NCBI RefSeq assembly: GCF_030408375.1
Contig: NZ_CP046530.1
Coordinates: 2,108,001 to 2,172,000 of the forward strand
Reading direction: 5' to 3'
Origin: Corynebacterium afermentans subsp. lipophilum
GTDB taxonomy: Bacteria > Actinomycetota > Actinomycetes > Mycobacteriales > Mycobacteriaceae
DNA: 64,000 nucleotides
The position numbers were made by a program, and so were the translations under genes. How positions within the stretch are numbered: the first letter of the stretch is position 1; every line of letters starts with the position of its first letter. Shown piece by piece: positions 16,227 through 24,400 of this stretch. The notes beneath the pieces were generated by a model. It searched no databases. It saw only the letters and a list, made by a program, of their open reading frames with translations, and was not told where the DNA came from.

Positions 16227-18530
16227 ATGTTTTACAAGTGGGGCCGTTTCGCGTTCCGCCACCGCCGGATCATCCCGCTGGTGGTCATCGTGCTCATCCT
16301 GGCCATGCAGGTGCTGTTCGGCTCGAAGCTGGGCGAGCGTCTCTCCCAGGAAGGTTGGGAGGATCCGGGAGCGGATTCGACCACGGCCGCCGCGATCGAG
16401 CAGGAGACGTTCGGCCGCGACAACTCGGGCGATGTGATTGTTTTGGTCAGCGCCGACAACGTCGACGACCCGCAGCTGACGGAGGCGGCCAACGCCCAGC
16501 TGACCTCCGTGCGCGACCAGTTCCCCAACGAGATCGCGCACGTCACTAGCTACTTTGAGCGCCCCAACCCGCAGCTGGTCAACGCCGAGCACTCCAAGGC
16601 GTTCGCGGCGATCGGGCTGAAGGGCGACGGCGAGCAGACGCTAAAGGATTTCCGCACCATCAAGCCCGCGCTCGAGGCGATGGAGCTGCCGCGCGCGACC
16701 GTGCAGGTCGCCGGCGCCACCGCGGTGGCCGACGCGCTGGACGAGGGCATGGCCGCCGACATCGCCCGCGCCGAGAAGGTCGGCCTGGTGTTCGTGGCCG
16801 TCATCCTGCTGTTCGTCTTCGGCGGCGTGGTCGCGGCCGCGATGCCTCTGATCGTGGGAATTTTGTCCATCATCGGCTCGCTGTCGCTGCTCGCGGTGCT
16901 GGCGCAGTACCAGCAGGTCAACATCTTCTCCCAGTCCATCATCACGCTGCTGGGACTGGGCTTGGCCATCGACTATGGCCTGTTCATGGTCTCGCGTTTC
17001 CGCGAGGAGCTGGACCGTGGCGCCGAGGTCGAAGAGGCGGTGGCGGTGACCACCAACACCGCCGGCAAGACCGTGTTCTTCTCCGCGCTCATGGTGGGAG
17101 TGGCCTTGTCCGGCCTGCTGATGTTCCCGCAGGCGTTTTTGAAGTCCGTGGCCTACGGCGCGATGAGCGCGGTGCTGCTCGCCGCGGTGATCTCCGTGGC
17201 GGTGCTGCCGGCGCTGTTCGGCATGCTGGGCCCCAGGATCGACATGTGGTCGGTGCGCAAAGCTTCTCGACGCTCACGCCGCCTCGAAGACACCATCTGG
17301 TACAAGATCCCGGCATGGGCGATGCGTCACGCCAAGACAGTCGTGGTCGGTTGCGCGGCGCTGTTGCTCCTGCTCACCGTGCCGATCGTGGGCATCACCT
17401 TCGGCGGCATCAACGAGTCCTACCTGCCGCCGAGCCAAGCCACCCGCCAGGCCCAGGACGAGTTCAACGAGGAGTTCCCCGCCTTCCGCACCGACCCGGT
17501 CAAGCTCGTGGTCACCGGCGCGGACAACCAGCAGCTGGTGGACATCGTGCTGCAGGCCCGCCAGGTCGAGGGCCTGGCCGCGCCGCTGAAGCCCGCGCAC
17601 GCCACGCAGGACGGCACCACGGTGCTCTCGGCGCCGCTTGCGGATAGGGCCGGGGGCGCGGACGTCGTGAAGCAATTGCGAAACATCGACGCGCCCGAAG
17701 GCGTTCAGACCTACGTCGCCGGCACCCCGGCGATGGAAACCGAGTCCATCGAGGCGCTGCTGAAGCGCCTGCCGTGGATGGCGCTGTACATGGTCATCGC
17801 CACCTTCCTGCTGATGGCGCTGGTGTTCGGCTCCGTGATCCTGCCGGCGAAGGCCGTGATCATGAACGTGCTTGGCATCGGCGCCACGCTCGGCTTCCTC
17901 ACCGCCGTGTTCGTCGACGGCCTCGGCGCCGGCGCGCTGAACTTCACCCCGGGCCCGCTGATGAGCCCGATTCTGGTGCTGATCATCTCCATCCTCTACG
18001 GCCTGTCCACGGACTACGAGGTCTTCCTGGTCTCCCGCATGGTGGAGGCGCGCCAGAACGGTCTGGGCACCGACGAAGCGATCAAGCGCGGCACCGCGCA
18101 CACCGGCGGCATCATCACCGCCGCGGCGCTCATCATGATCGTGGTCGCCGCCGCTTTCGCGCTCAGCGAGATCGTGATGATGAAGTACATCGCTTACGGC
18201 ATGATCTTCTCGCTCGCCCTCGACGCCACCCTGATCCGCCTGCTGTTCGTGCCCGCGGTGATGCACATGCTGCGCGAAGACAGCTGGTGGGCGCCGCGCT
18301 GGGTGAAGCGTTTGGCCGGTGCGTTCGGGGAGGGCTCAAGCCTATCGACGCCACCGCGCACCGAAACCCCCATCGCCGAAATGGTGCCCGACACCCAACC
18401 CGGCCGCGCGGGAGTGTCAGTGTCCGAGGACGCCTCTCTGGTGCCGTTCACCCAACTCATGCGCGACCTGGAGGAACGCCGCGCACGCCAGGCGCTGGAG
18501 CAGCTGAAGAAGAAGGAACTTGAGCGCTAA
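16227..18530 (+). CDS. mmpL3: Trehalose monomycolate exporter, MmpL3/CmpL1 type (RND family)
   Basis: Inner-membrane RND transporter that flips trehalose monomycolate to the periplasm using the proton gradient. The 767-aa protein has two repeats, each with one helix, an extracellular porter domain and five helices. Both proton-relay Asp-Tyr pairs are present: GLAIDYGLFMVSR in the first half and LSTDYEVFLVSR in the second. A cytoplasmic tail of about 70 residues rich in Arg and Glu follows. Neighbours TmaT and MtrP act on the same cargo in C. glutamicum. AGGAGG lies close upstream. The stop overlaps the next gene by 11 bases. Confidence 0.92.
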   Translation: MFYKWGRFAFRHRRIIPLVVIVLILAMQVLFGSKLGERLSQEGWEDPGADSTTAAAIEQETFGRDNSGDVIVLVSADNVDDPQLTEAANAQLTSVRDQFPNEIAHVTSYFERPNPQLVNAEHSKAFAAIGLKGDGEQTLKDFRTIKPALEAMELPRATVQVAGATAVADALDEGMAADIARAEKVGLVFVAVILLFVFGGVVAAAMPLIVGILSIIGSLSLLAVLAQYQQVNIFSQSIITLLGLGLAIDYGLFMVSRFREELDRGAEVEEAVAVTTNTAGKTVFFSALMVGVALSGLLMFPQAFLKSVAYGAMSAVLLAAVISVAVLPALFGMLGPRIDMWSVRKASRRSRRLEDTIWYKIPAWAMRHAKTVVVGCAALLLLLTVPIVGITFGGINESYLPPSQATRQAQDEFNEEFPAFRTDPVKLVVTGADNQQLVDIVLQARQVEGLAAPLKPAHATQDGTTVLSAPLADRAGGADVVKQLRNIDAPEGVQTYVAGTPAMETESIEALLKRLPWMALYMVIATFLLMALVFGSVILPAKAVIMNVLGIGATLGFLTAVFVDGLGAGALNFTPGPLMSPILVLIISILYGLSTDYEVFLVSRMVEARQNGLGTDEAIKRGTAHTGGIITAAALIMIVVAAAFALSEIVMMKYIAYGMIFSLALDATLIRLLFVPAVMHMLREDSWWAPRWVKRLAGAFGEGSSLSTPPRTETPIAEMVPDTQPGRAGVSVSEDASLVPFTQLMRDLEERRARQALEQLKKKELER

Positions 18531-19515
18531 CTCGTGGCGGCAGTGGCTGCGCTGGCTCGCGCCCGTGGCCATTCTGGTGGTCGTGCTGGTGGTGCTGCGC
18601 GACCAGATGCCGTTTTTCGGGGAGGCGTGGCGGGCCGTAGGCGCGGCGTCGACAGGCCCGCTGCTGGCTGCCGTGGCCACGGCGGTACTGTCGCTGGCAG
18701 CAATGTCCGGGGTGATGCAGATCCTGCTCAACGTAGAAGGCCGCATCACGGGGGTGGCGCGCACGAACGCGATCGTGTTCGCCTCCAACGCCTGGTCCAC
18801 CACGGTGCCGGGCGGGCCGGCGCTGTCGGCGTGGCTGACGTTCCGGGTGCACCGGTCCTGGGGCGCGTCGGTGGGGCTGTGCGGCTGGTTTTTCGTGGTC
18901 TCCGGCGCGCTGTCCACGGTTTGGATGGTGCTCATCGGCGTCGTCGCCGTGGCGCTGCTGGGCGCGGAGCTGTCCGTGTGGTCGCTGGTGGGCACGCTGG
19001 CGGCTGCGGTGGCGACGATCGGTGCCGTGTTCTGGGCGACGCTCAACCCGGCGGTGCTGAAGCGCTGGGTGCGGTTCTTGCCCGAGAAGGTGCGTAGGCG
19101 GGTCTTGGACGTGATCGACCAGGTCTCCGCGATCCGCATCTCCGCGCCTTCGTTCTTCGCCGCGGCGGGCCTGTCGCTTGCGAACCGGCTGTTAGATCTA
19201 GCCACGATGGTGTTTTGCGTGTGGGCGGTTGCTGGCGCGGGTGTGTCGGCTGCGGGCGTGTGCCTGGCGTTCATCATGACCAAACTCGCCGGCTCCGCCC
19301 AGGTCACCCCCGGCGGGCTCGGCACGGTAGAGCCCGTGGCGGTGGGCATGCTCGTCGCCAGCGGGCTTCCGCTCGCGACCGCCACCGCGGCGACAGTGGC
19401 GTACCGCGCGGTGTCGTTTGCGCTCATCACCGCAATCGGGTGGGTCATCTACGCCGCGGTGTACGCCGGGCGCGGGTTCATGGCCGGGCGCCCGGCCGCT
19501 GGCGAAGCCCTCTGA
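18520..19515 (+). CDS. YbhN/LPG-synthase-TM-like membrane protein
   Basis: A 331-aa polytopic protein with about eight helices, resembling the flippase-like lysylphosphatidylglycerol synthetase transmembrane family (AglD/MprF N-terminal type). Typical features are the Pro/Gly-rich loop TTVPGGPALSAWL and the late TPGGLGTVEPVAVGML segment. There is no catalytic C-terminal domain, so a lipid or glycolipid transport role is more likely than synthesis. The start is a TTG inside the end of the exporter gene, which implies translational coupling. A similar gene (Rv0204c) lies near mmpL3 in mycobacteria. Confidence 0.72.
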   Translation: MSANSWRQWLRWLAPVAILVVVLVVLRDQMPFFGEAWRAVGAASTGPLLAAVATAVLSLAAMSGVMQILLNVEGRITGVARTNAIVFASNAWSTTVPGGPALSAWLTFRVHRSWGASVGLCGWFFVVSGALSTVWMVLIGVVAVALLGAELSVWSLVGTLAAAVATIGAVFWATLNPAVLKRWVRFLPEKVRRRVLDVIDQVSAIRISAPSFFAAAGLSLANRLLDLATMVFCVWAVAGAGVSAAGVCLAFIMTKLAGSAQVTPGGLGTVEPVAVGMLVASGLPLATATAATVAYRAVSFALITAIGWVIYAAVYAGRGFMAGRPAAGEAL

Positions 19516-19573
19516 GCTTGCGTGACGTTTTATCTTACGCACGGCGCGCAACTTGGGTCTATGGTGGCAATAC

Positions 19574-21025
19574 ATGAGCGTTTCCAGGATATTTTACGGA
19601 CGCAGCGTGGATTTTGAACGTGTCATGCCCATCGGCTGGCACGCGCACGAGGAGGGGGTTGCCGCGCTCCTGGATAGCTTCCGGCGGGTGCCAGACGGCC
19701 AGCGGGTGCGCCTGGCCAAGAAAACGTCGAACCTTTTCCGCTCCCGCGACGCGGGGAGCGCCGGGCTCAACGTGGAGGGCCTGCGCGGCGTCATCGCCGT
19801 CGACCCAGTGACGAAAACCGCCGACGTGCAGGGCATGTGCACCTACGAAGACCTAGTCGACGCGACCTTGCCGTACGGCCTCGCGCCACTCGTGGTGCCG
19901 CAGCTGAAAACCATCACGCTCGGCGGCGCCGTCTCCGGCATGGGCGTGGAGTCCACCTCCTTCCGCAACGGCCTGCCGCACGAATCCGTGCTCGAGATGG
20001 ACGTGCTGGTGGGCACCGGCGAAATCGTCACCTGCTCGCGCGAGGACAACGTTGCACTCTTCCGCGCGTTCCCGAACTCGTACGGCTCACTCGGCTACGC
20101 GGTGCGCCTCACCATCGAGCTCGAGGAGGTCTCGCCGTTCATCGAGCTCCAGCACGTACGTTACGACGACCTCACGGCCTTCCAGGACGCTCTGGCCGAA
20201 GCCGCCGCCGCAGGTGAGTGGGGCGGGCGCGCCCTGCACGGCCTCGACGCCGTCGCGTTCTCTCCCACCGAGCAGTACCTCGTCTGCGCCTTCCAGGCGG
20301 GCGAGGCGCCGGAGACCTCCGACTACACGCGCGACGCCGTGTACTACCGCTCGCTGCAGCACCCGTCGGGCGTGCACCACGACTTCCTCACTATCCGCGA
20401 TTACATCTGGCGCTGGGACACCGATTGGTTCTGGTGCTCCCGCGCCTTCGGCACCCAGAACCCCAAGGTGCGCAAGCTCTGGCCGCGCGAGCTGCGTCGC
20501 AGCGCGTTCTATTGGAAGCTCGTGGGCCTGGACAAGAAGTACGACCTGGAGTACCGGTTCCTGAAGAAGCCGAAGGGCCTGCCACGCACCGAGCGCGTCG
20601 TGCAAGACATCGAGGTGCGGGACAAGCAGGTCGCCGAATTCCTCGACTGGTTCTTCAAGGCCAGCGATATCCAGCCGGTTTGGCTGTGTCCGATCCGGCT
20701 GCGGGACGGCGTCGATACGCTCGCTGGCGTCGGCCTTGACGATGAGGCGCCGTGGCCGCTCTACCCCCTCGAGCCCGCGACGACGTGGGTGAACGTCGGC
20801 TTCTGGTCCGGCGTCCCGGAGGTGGAGCCGGGGGCCTTTAACAAGGTCATCGAGCGGAAGGTCTCCGACCTCGGCGGGCATAAGTCGCTGTACTCCGAAG
20901 CGTTCTACGACCGCGCCGAGTTCGAGCACCTCTACGGCGGGGACCTGCCGGAGCGGATGAAAGCCCAGTACGACCCGGACCGGCGCTTCCCGGGTCTCTA
21001 CGAAAAGACAGTGGAAAACGCGTAG
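19574..21025 (+). CDS. tmsA: FAD-binding reductase for 10-methyl fatty acid synthesis (TmsA/BfaA-like)
   Basis: A 483-aa FAD-linked oxidoreductase of the DHCR24-like group. The N-terminal PCMH-type FAD domain shows QLKTITLGGAVSGMGVESTSFRNG. In tuberculostearate producers this reductase uses NADPH to reduce a 10-methylene lipid-bound acyl chain to 10-methyl. The assignment rests on family resemblance and on the next gene, a cyclopropane-synthase-like methyltransferase, five to eleven bases after the stop. TATGGT eight bases before the ATG suggests a leaderless mRNA. A general FAD oxidase role cannot be excluded. Confidence 0.75.
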   Translation: MSVSRIFYGRSVDFERVMPIGWHAHEEGVAALLDSFRRVPDGQRVRLAKKTSNLFRSRDAGSAGLNVEGLRGVIAVDPVTKTADVQGMCTYEDLVDATLPYGLAPLVVPQLKTITLGGAVSGMGVESTSFRNGLPHESVLEMDVLVGTGEIVTCSREDNVALFRAFPNSYGSLGYAVRLTIELEEVSPFIELQHVRYDDLTAFQDALAEAAAAGEWGGRALHGLDAVAFSPTEQYLVCAFQAGEAPETSDYTRDAVYYRSLQHPSGVHHDFLTIRDYIWRWDTDWFWCSRAFGTQNPKVRKLWPRELRRSAFYWKLVGLDKKYDLEYRFLKKPKGLPRTERVVQDIEVRDKQVAEFLDWFFKASDIQPVWLCPIRLRDGVDTLAGVGLDDEAPWPLYPLEPATTWVNVGFWSGVPEVEPGAFNKVIERKVSDLGGHKSLYSEAFYDRAEFEHLYGGDLPERMKAQYDPDRRFPGLYEKTVENA

Positions 21026-21035
21026 GAGAATGACA

Positions 21036-22328
21036 ATGCAGATGACCGTGGCGGATATCGTCGACACCCTCTTCCCCTCTGGCACCCCGTTCAAGTGGGA
21101 AGCTTTCGACGGCTCATCAACGGGACCGGCGGACGCCAAGCACACCGTGAAGGTGAACAGCCCCGGGGGCCTGTCATACATAGTCACCCACCCCGGCGAC
21201 GTCGGCCTCGCCCGCGCCTGGGTCACCGATGGCCTGGCGGTGGAAGGCGCGCACCTCGCGCACCCCTACGACGTCTTTGATGACATGCGCACCCTCTACA
21301 ACAACTACAAGCGCCCGAACCCGCGCGAGCTCGTCCGCATCGCACGCTCCCTGCGCTCCATGGGCGCACTGCAGATCCAGCCAATCCCGGAGGCGGAGCA
21401 AGCGTCCTGGCTCGAGCGCACCATCCGCCAGGGCCTCGCCCCGCACTCGAAGGAACGCGATGCCCAGGTTATTTCGTCCCACTACGACGTGGGCAACGAC
21501 TTCTACGAGCTGTTCCTCGGCGACTCCATGGCCTACACCTGCGCCTACTACCCCACCCCGGACGCCACGCTCGACGAGGCGCAGGAAAACAAGTTCCGCC
21601 TCGTCTTTGAGAAGATGAACCTTAAGCCCGGTGACAAGCACCTCGACGTCGGCTGCGGCTGGGGCTCCATGGTGCGTTACGCAGCCCGCCAGGGCGTGAA
21701 GTCCCTCGGCGTCACCCTCTCGAAAGAGCAGGCCGAGTGGGCGCAGGCGAAGATCATAGAGGAGGGCCTCGAGGACCTCGCGGAGGTGCGCTTCCTGGAC
21801 TACCGCGACGTCACCGAGACCGGCTTCGACGCCATCTCCTCGATCGGTCTGCTGGAACACATCGGGGTGAAGAATTTCGCCTCGTACTTTGAATTTCTCG
21901 CCGACAAGCTGCGCCCGGGTGGCGTGATGGTCAACCACTGCATCACCTACCCGGACAACCACAAGACGCCGCAGGGCGACTTCATCAACCGCTACATCTT
22001 CCCGGACGGCGAGCTCACCGGCTCCGGCACGATCATCCACGAGATGCAGGACCACGGCTTCGAAGTCTTCCACGAGGAGAACATCCGCTTCGACTACATG
22101 CGCACGTTGCACGACTGGTGTGAGAACCTCAAGGCCAATTGGGACGAGGCAGTCGCGCTCGTCGGCGAGAACACCGCCAAGCTGTGGGGCATGTACATGG
22201 CGGGCTCCGAATGGGGTTTCGAGCACGACGTCGTGGAGCTGCACCAGGTCGTGGGCATCAAGCTTGCTAGCGACGGCTCCCGCGCCGGCGCACCTGAGCG
22301 CCGGTGGTGGAACGACTCGGTGTTCTAG
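21036..22328 (+). CDS. tmsB: Fatty-acyl phospholipid methyltransferase (cyclopropane synthase family; TmsB/BfaB/UfaA1-like)
   Basis: A 430-aa SAM-dependent enzyme of the CmaS/Cfa family. The substrate-side motif is SSHYDVGNDFYELFLGDSMAYTCAYY, the SAM motif is HLDVGCGWGSMVRYAA, and GLLEHIGVKNF follows. In the 10-methyl fatty acid pathway this member methylates the oleoyl chain of a phospholipid to a 10-methylene intermediate, which the upstream reductase then saturates. GGAG at 21025-21028 best fits the ATG at 21036; flanking ATGs at 21030 and 21042 are possible. A true cyclopropane synthase is the alternative, but the neighbouring reductase argues against it. Confidence 0.82.
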   Translation: MQMTVADIVDTLFPSGTPFKWEAFDGSSTGPADAKHTVKVNSPGGLSYIVTHPGDVGLARAWVTDGLAVEGAHLAHPYDVFDDMRTLYNNYKRPNPRELVRIARSLRSMGALQIQPIPEAEQASWLERTIRQGLAPHSKERDAQVISSHYDVGNDFYELFLGDSMAYTCAYYPTPDATLDEAQENKFRLVFEKMNLKPGDKHLDVGCGWGSMVRYAARQGVKSLGVTLSKEQAEWAQAKIIEEGLEDLAEVRFLDYRDVTETGFDAISSIGLLEHIGVKNFASYFEFLADKLRPGGVMVNHCITYPDNHKTPQGDFINRYIFPDGELTGSGTIIHEMQDHGFEVFHEENIRFDYMRTLHDWCENLKANWDEAVALVGENTAKLWGMYMAGSEWGFEHDVVELHQVVGIKLASDGSRAGAPERRWWNDSVF

Positions 22329-22338
22329 AGTGGCTGGC

Positions 22339-22689
22339 ATGAGCAACACCATCTCCAAGCCCTACGCCATCGCCGCCGACTATGTCGCCATCGCTGCCTT
22401 CGCCCTCTTGGCGCGCGCGGCGCACCAGTCCGACGACATGCCCTTCAACTTCTCCGGCTGGCTGTCCACCCTGTGGCCGTTCGCCCTCGGCGTGACGCTC
22501 GGCTGGCTGATCACCCGTGAGAACAAGGGCGGGCTCATCTGGATCATCACCGTGGTTACGGGGCTCGTGATCTGGGGCATCCGCAACGGCGACGTCCCTC
22601 ACTGGTCTTTCATCATCGTCGCCACCACCATGTCCGCGCTGCTGATGCTGGGCTGGCGCGGCGTAGCCAAACTCGTGCGCAAAAACTAA
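22339..22689 (+). CDS. DUF3054 small membrane protein, third gene of the tms-like operon
   Basis: A 116-aa protein with four membrane helices (YVAIAAFALLARAA, LWPFALGVTLGWLI, LIWIITVVTGLVIWGI, FIIVATTMSALLMLGW), matching DUF3054 in size and layout. Function is unknown. It starts ten bases after tmsB and probably shares its transcript. Described tms operons have a third membrane-protein gene (tmsC), and this gene holds that position, but equivalence is only inferred. Confidence 0.7.
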   Translation: MSNTISKPYAIAADYVAIAAFALLARAAHQSDDMPFNFSGWLSTLWPFALGVTLGWLITRENKGGLIWIITVVTGLVIWGIRNGDVPHWSFIIVATTMSALLMLGWRGVAKLVRKN

Positions 22690-22691
22690 AA

Positions 22692-22716
22692 CGCACCCGC
22701 CGGAAAGGCGGGTGCG
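22692..22716 (-). terminator. Hairpin terminator, U-tract on the minus strand
   Basis: The ten-base arms CGCACCCGCC and GGCGGGTGCG enclose a five-base loop. Read on the minus strand the hairpin is followed by TTTTAGTTTTT, so it best terminates the long accD3 transcript after the 36-aa peptide gene. On the plus strand it lies just after the DUF3054 gene but lacks a T run. Confidence 0.75.
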
Positions 22717-22733
22717 CGGGGCTTCGGCGCGGA

Positions 22734-22844
22734 TTAGAAGCCGATGCCGAAGTTCCAGGCCGGGTTTCCGGTCTGAATACCATTGATGAACCAGACCAGC
22801 ATGCTGATCAGGTCGCCGACGATGTCAAGAGTGGAAGAAAGCAT
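22734..22844 (-). CDS. 36-aa acidic amphipathic peptide; candidate mycomembrane small protein
   Basis: This short gene starts with ATG 14 bases after the accD3 stop and ends 18 bases before the terminator hairpin. The peptide begins MLSSTLDIVGDLISMLVWF and ends with a Gly/Asn/Trp/Phe-rich tail (NGIQTGNPAWNFGIGF). Apart from the N-terminus it has two Asp and no Lys, Arg or His, and residues 5-20 can form an amphipathic helix. Corynebacterial pore peptides PorA and PorH are similarly short and acidic, lack signal peptides and carry O-mycolates on Ser/Thr. Ser3, Ser4 and Thr5 would be candidates. A GTAAGG ribosome site is weak. The product class is inference. Confidence 0.55.
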   Translation of the reverse strand: MLSSTLDIVGDLISMLVWFINGIQTGNPAWNFGIGF

Positions 22845-22858
22845 GGTTTGAAACCTTA

Positions 22859-24400
22859 CTAGAGGGGACTAATGGTGTGCTTCTTAGGCAGGTCGAATTC
22901 CTGCTTGGAGGCTAGCTGTCGCAGGGCTCGCCGTAAAGCGATGCGCGTTTGGTTCGGCTCAATCATCTGGTCGATGTAGCCGCGCTCCGCCGCGACGTAC
23001 GGCGAGGTCATCTCAGCGTCGTAGAAGTCCATGAACATCTTCTTCATGGCCTCGCGCTGCGCCGGGTCCTCGATGGCGGCGAGCTGTTTGCCCTGCAGCA
23101 TCACCACTGCCGCCGCCGAACCCATCACCGCGATCTGGGCGGTGGGCCACGCCAGGTTGATGTCGCCGTTGAGGTTCTTCGACCCCATCACCGCGTACGC
23201 GCCGCCGTAGGCCTTGCGCACCACCAGCGTGACCTTCGGCACGGTAGCCTCCACGCCCGCGAACGCGAACTTCGCACCACGGTGGATCAAGCCTTCGCGC
23301 TCCTGCTCCACGCCAGGCAGGTAGCCGGGGGTGTCCACGACGTAGACGATGGGGATGTTGTAGGCGTCGCAGGTGCGGATGAAGCGTGCGCCCTTGTCGG
23401 CGGCGTCCGCGTCAATGCAGCCCGCGGCGTACATGGGGTTGTTGGCGACGAAGCCGACGGCGCGGCCGTCGATACGCCCGAATGCGCAGATGAGGTTCTC
23501 CGCGTACCCGGACTGGACCTCGACGAGGTCCTCATCGTCGCCGAGCTGGACCAGCAGGTCCATCATGTCGTAGCCGGCGTTGGTGTCGTCGGGCATGAAG
23601 GTGTCCAGCGCTGAGTCGTCGAGCTCCTCGTCCGGCTGCGTGGCGACGACGGGCGCGGCGTCGAACGTGGACGTCGGCAGGTGCGCCAGCAGGTCCTTGA
23701 CGTAGTCGAAGGCGTCCTCCTCCGTCGCCACAACCGCCTGGATGTTGCCGGCGGCCTCCTGCACGCGAGCACCACCCAGCTCGGCGGAGGTGATGTCCTC
23801 GCCGGTGACCTCGCGGATCACGTTCGGGCCGGTGACGTACATCTCGGACTCGCCGTCCACCGCCACCACGAAGTCGGTGGTCACGGGCGCGTAGACGGCG
23901 CCGCCGGCGGACTTGCCCAGCATGATGGAGATCTGCGGCACGCGCCCGCTCAGGGGCAGCTGGCGCTTCGCGATCTCGGAGTACATGGCCAGGGATGTCA
24001 CCGCGTCCTGGATGCGGGCGCCGCCGGAGTCCTGGATACCGATCACCGGGCAGGAGATTTTGATGGCGAACTCCATGACCTCGGTGACCTTGCGTCCGAA
24101 CGTCACGCCGACGGACCCGCCGTAGACGGTCTTGTCGTGGGCGTACACGGCAACGGGGCGGCCGTCGATGCGCCCGTAGCCGGTGACCACGCCGTCGGAA
24201 TAGACTGCGTCCGGGTCGCCGGGGGTGCGGGCGAGTGCGCCGATTTCGACGAAGGAGCCTTCGTCGAGAAGCGCGTCGATGCGCTGGCGCGGGGTGGTGC
24301 GCCCGGCGTCGTCGCGGCGCTTCCGGGAGCGCTCGGAGCCCGGGTCCTGCGCCTTGTCCAGGCGTTCGCGCAGGTCGGCGAGTTTGTCTGCGGTACTCAT
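22859..24400 (-). CDS. accD3: Acyl-CoA carboxylase beta subunit AccD3 (carboxyltransferase for mycolate synthesis)
   Basis: A 513-aa biotin-dependent carboxyltransferase. With an AccA-type subunit and AccD2/AccE in corynebacteria, it carboxylates the long acyl-CoA that Pks13 condenses. The N-terminal half has the acyl-CoA-site glycines (PVIGIQDSGGARIQDAV; MLGKSAGGAVYAP). The C-terminal half has the biotin-side motif (VVRKAYGGAYAVMGSKNL). The start overlaps the pks13 stop by four bases (ATGA), so translation is coupled. It closes the fadD32-pks13-accD3 operon, followed only by the 36-aa peptide gene. Confidence 0.93.
   Translation of the reverse strand: MSTADKLADLRERLDKAQDPGSERSRKRRDDAGRTTPRQRIDALLDEGSFVEIGALARTPGDPDAVYSDGVVTGYGRIDGRPVAVYAHDKTVYGGSVGVTFGRKVTEVMEFAIKISCPVIGIQDSGGARIQDAVTSLAMYSEIAKRQLPLSGRVPQISIMLGKSAGGAVYAPVTTDFVVAVDGESEMYVTGPNVIREVTGEDITSAELGGARVQEAAGNIQAVVATEEDAFDYVKDLLAHLPTSTFDAAPVVATQPDEELDDSALDTFMPDDTNAGYDMMDLLVQLGDDEDLVEVQSGYAENLICAFGRIDGRAVGFVANNPMYAAGCIDADAADKGARFIRTCDAYNIPIVYVVDTPGYLPGVEQEREGLIHRGAKFAFAGVEATVPKVTLVVRKAYGGAYAVMGSKNLNGDINLAWPTAQIAVMGSAAAVVMLQGKQLAAIEDPAQREAMKKMFMDFYDAEMTSPYVAAERGYIDQMIEPNQTRIALRRALRQLASKQEFDLPKKHTISPL

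Noticed and set aside
22270..22285. TTGCTAGCGACGG near the tmsB end as another motif copy
   Set aside because: It breaks the TCGACG core, so it was not counted.
19574..22689. Prophage, insertion sequence or genomic-island genes around the tms-like operon
   Set aside because: No transposase, integrase, tRNA target or direct-repeat ends are visible, and base composition looks like the neighbours.
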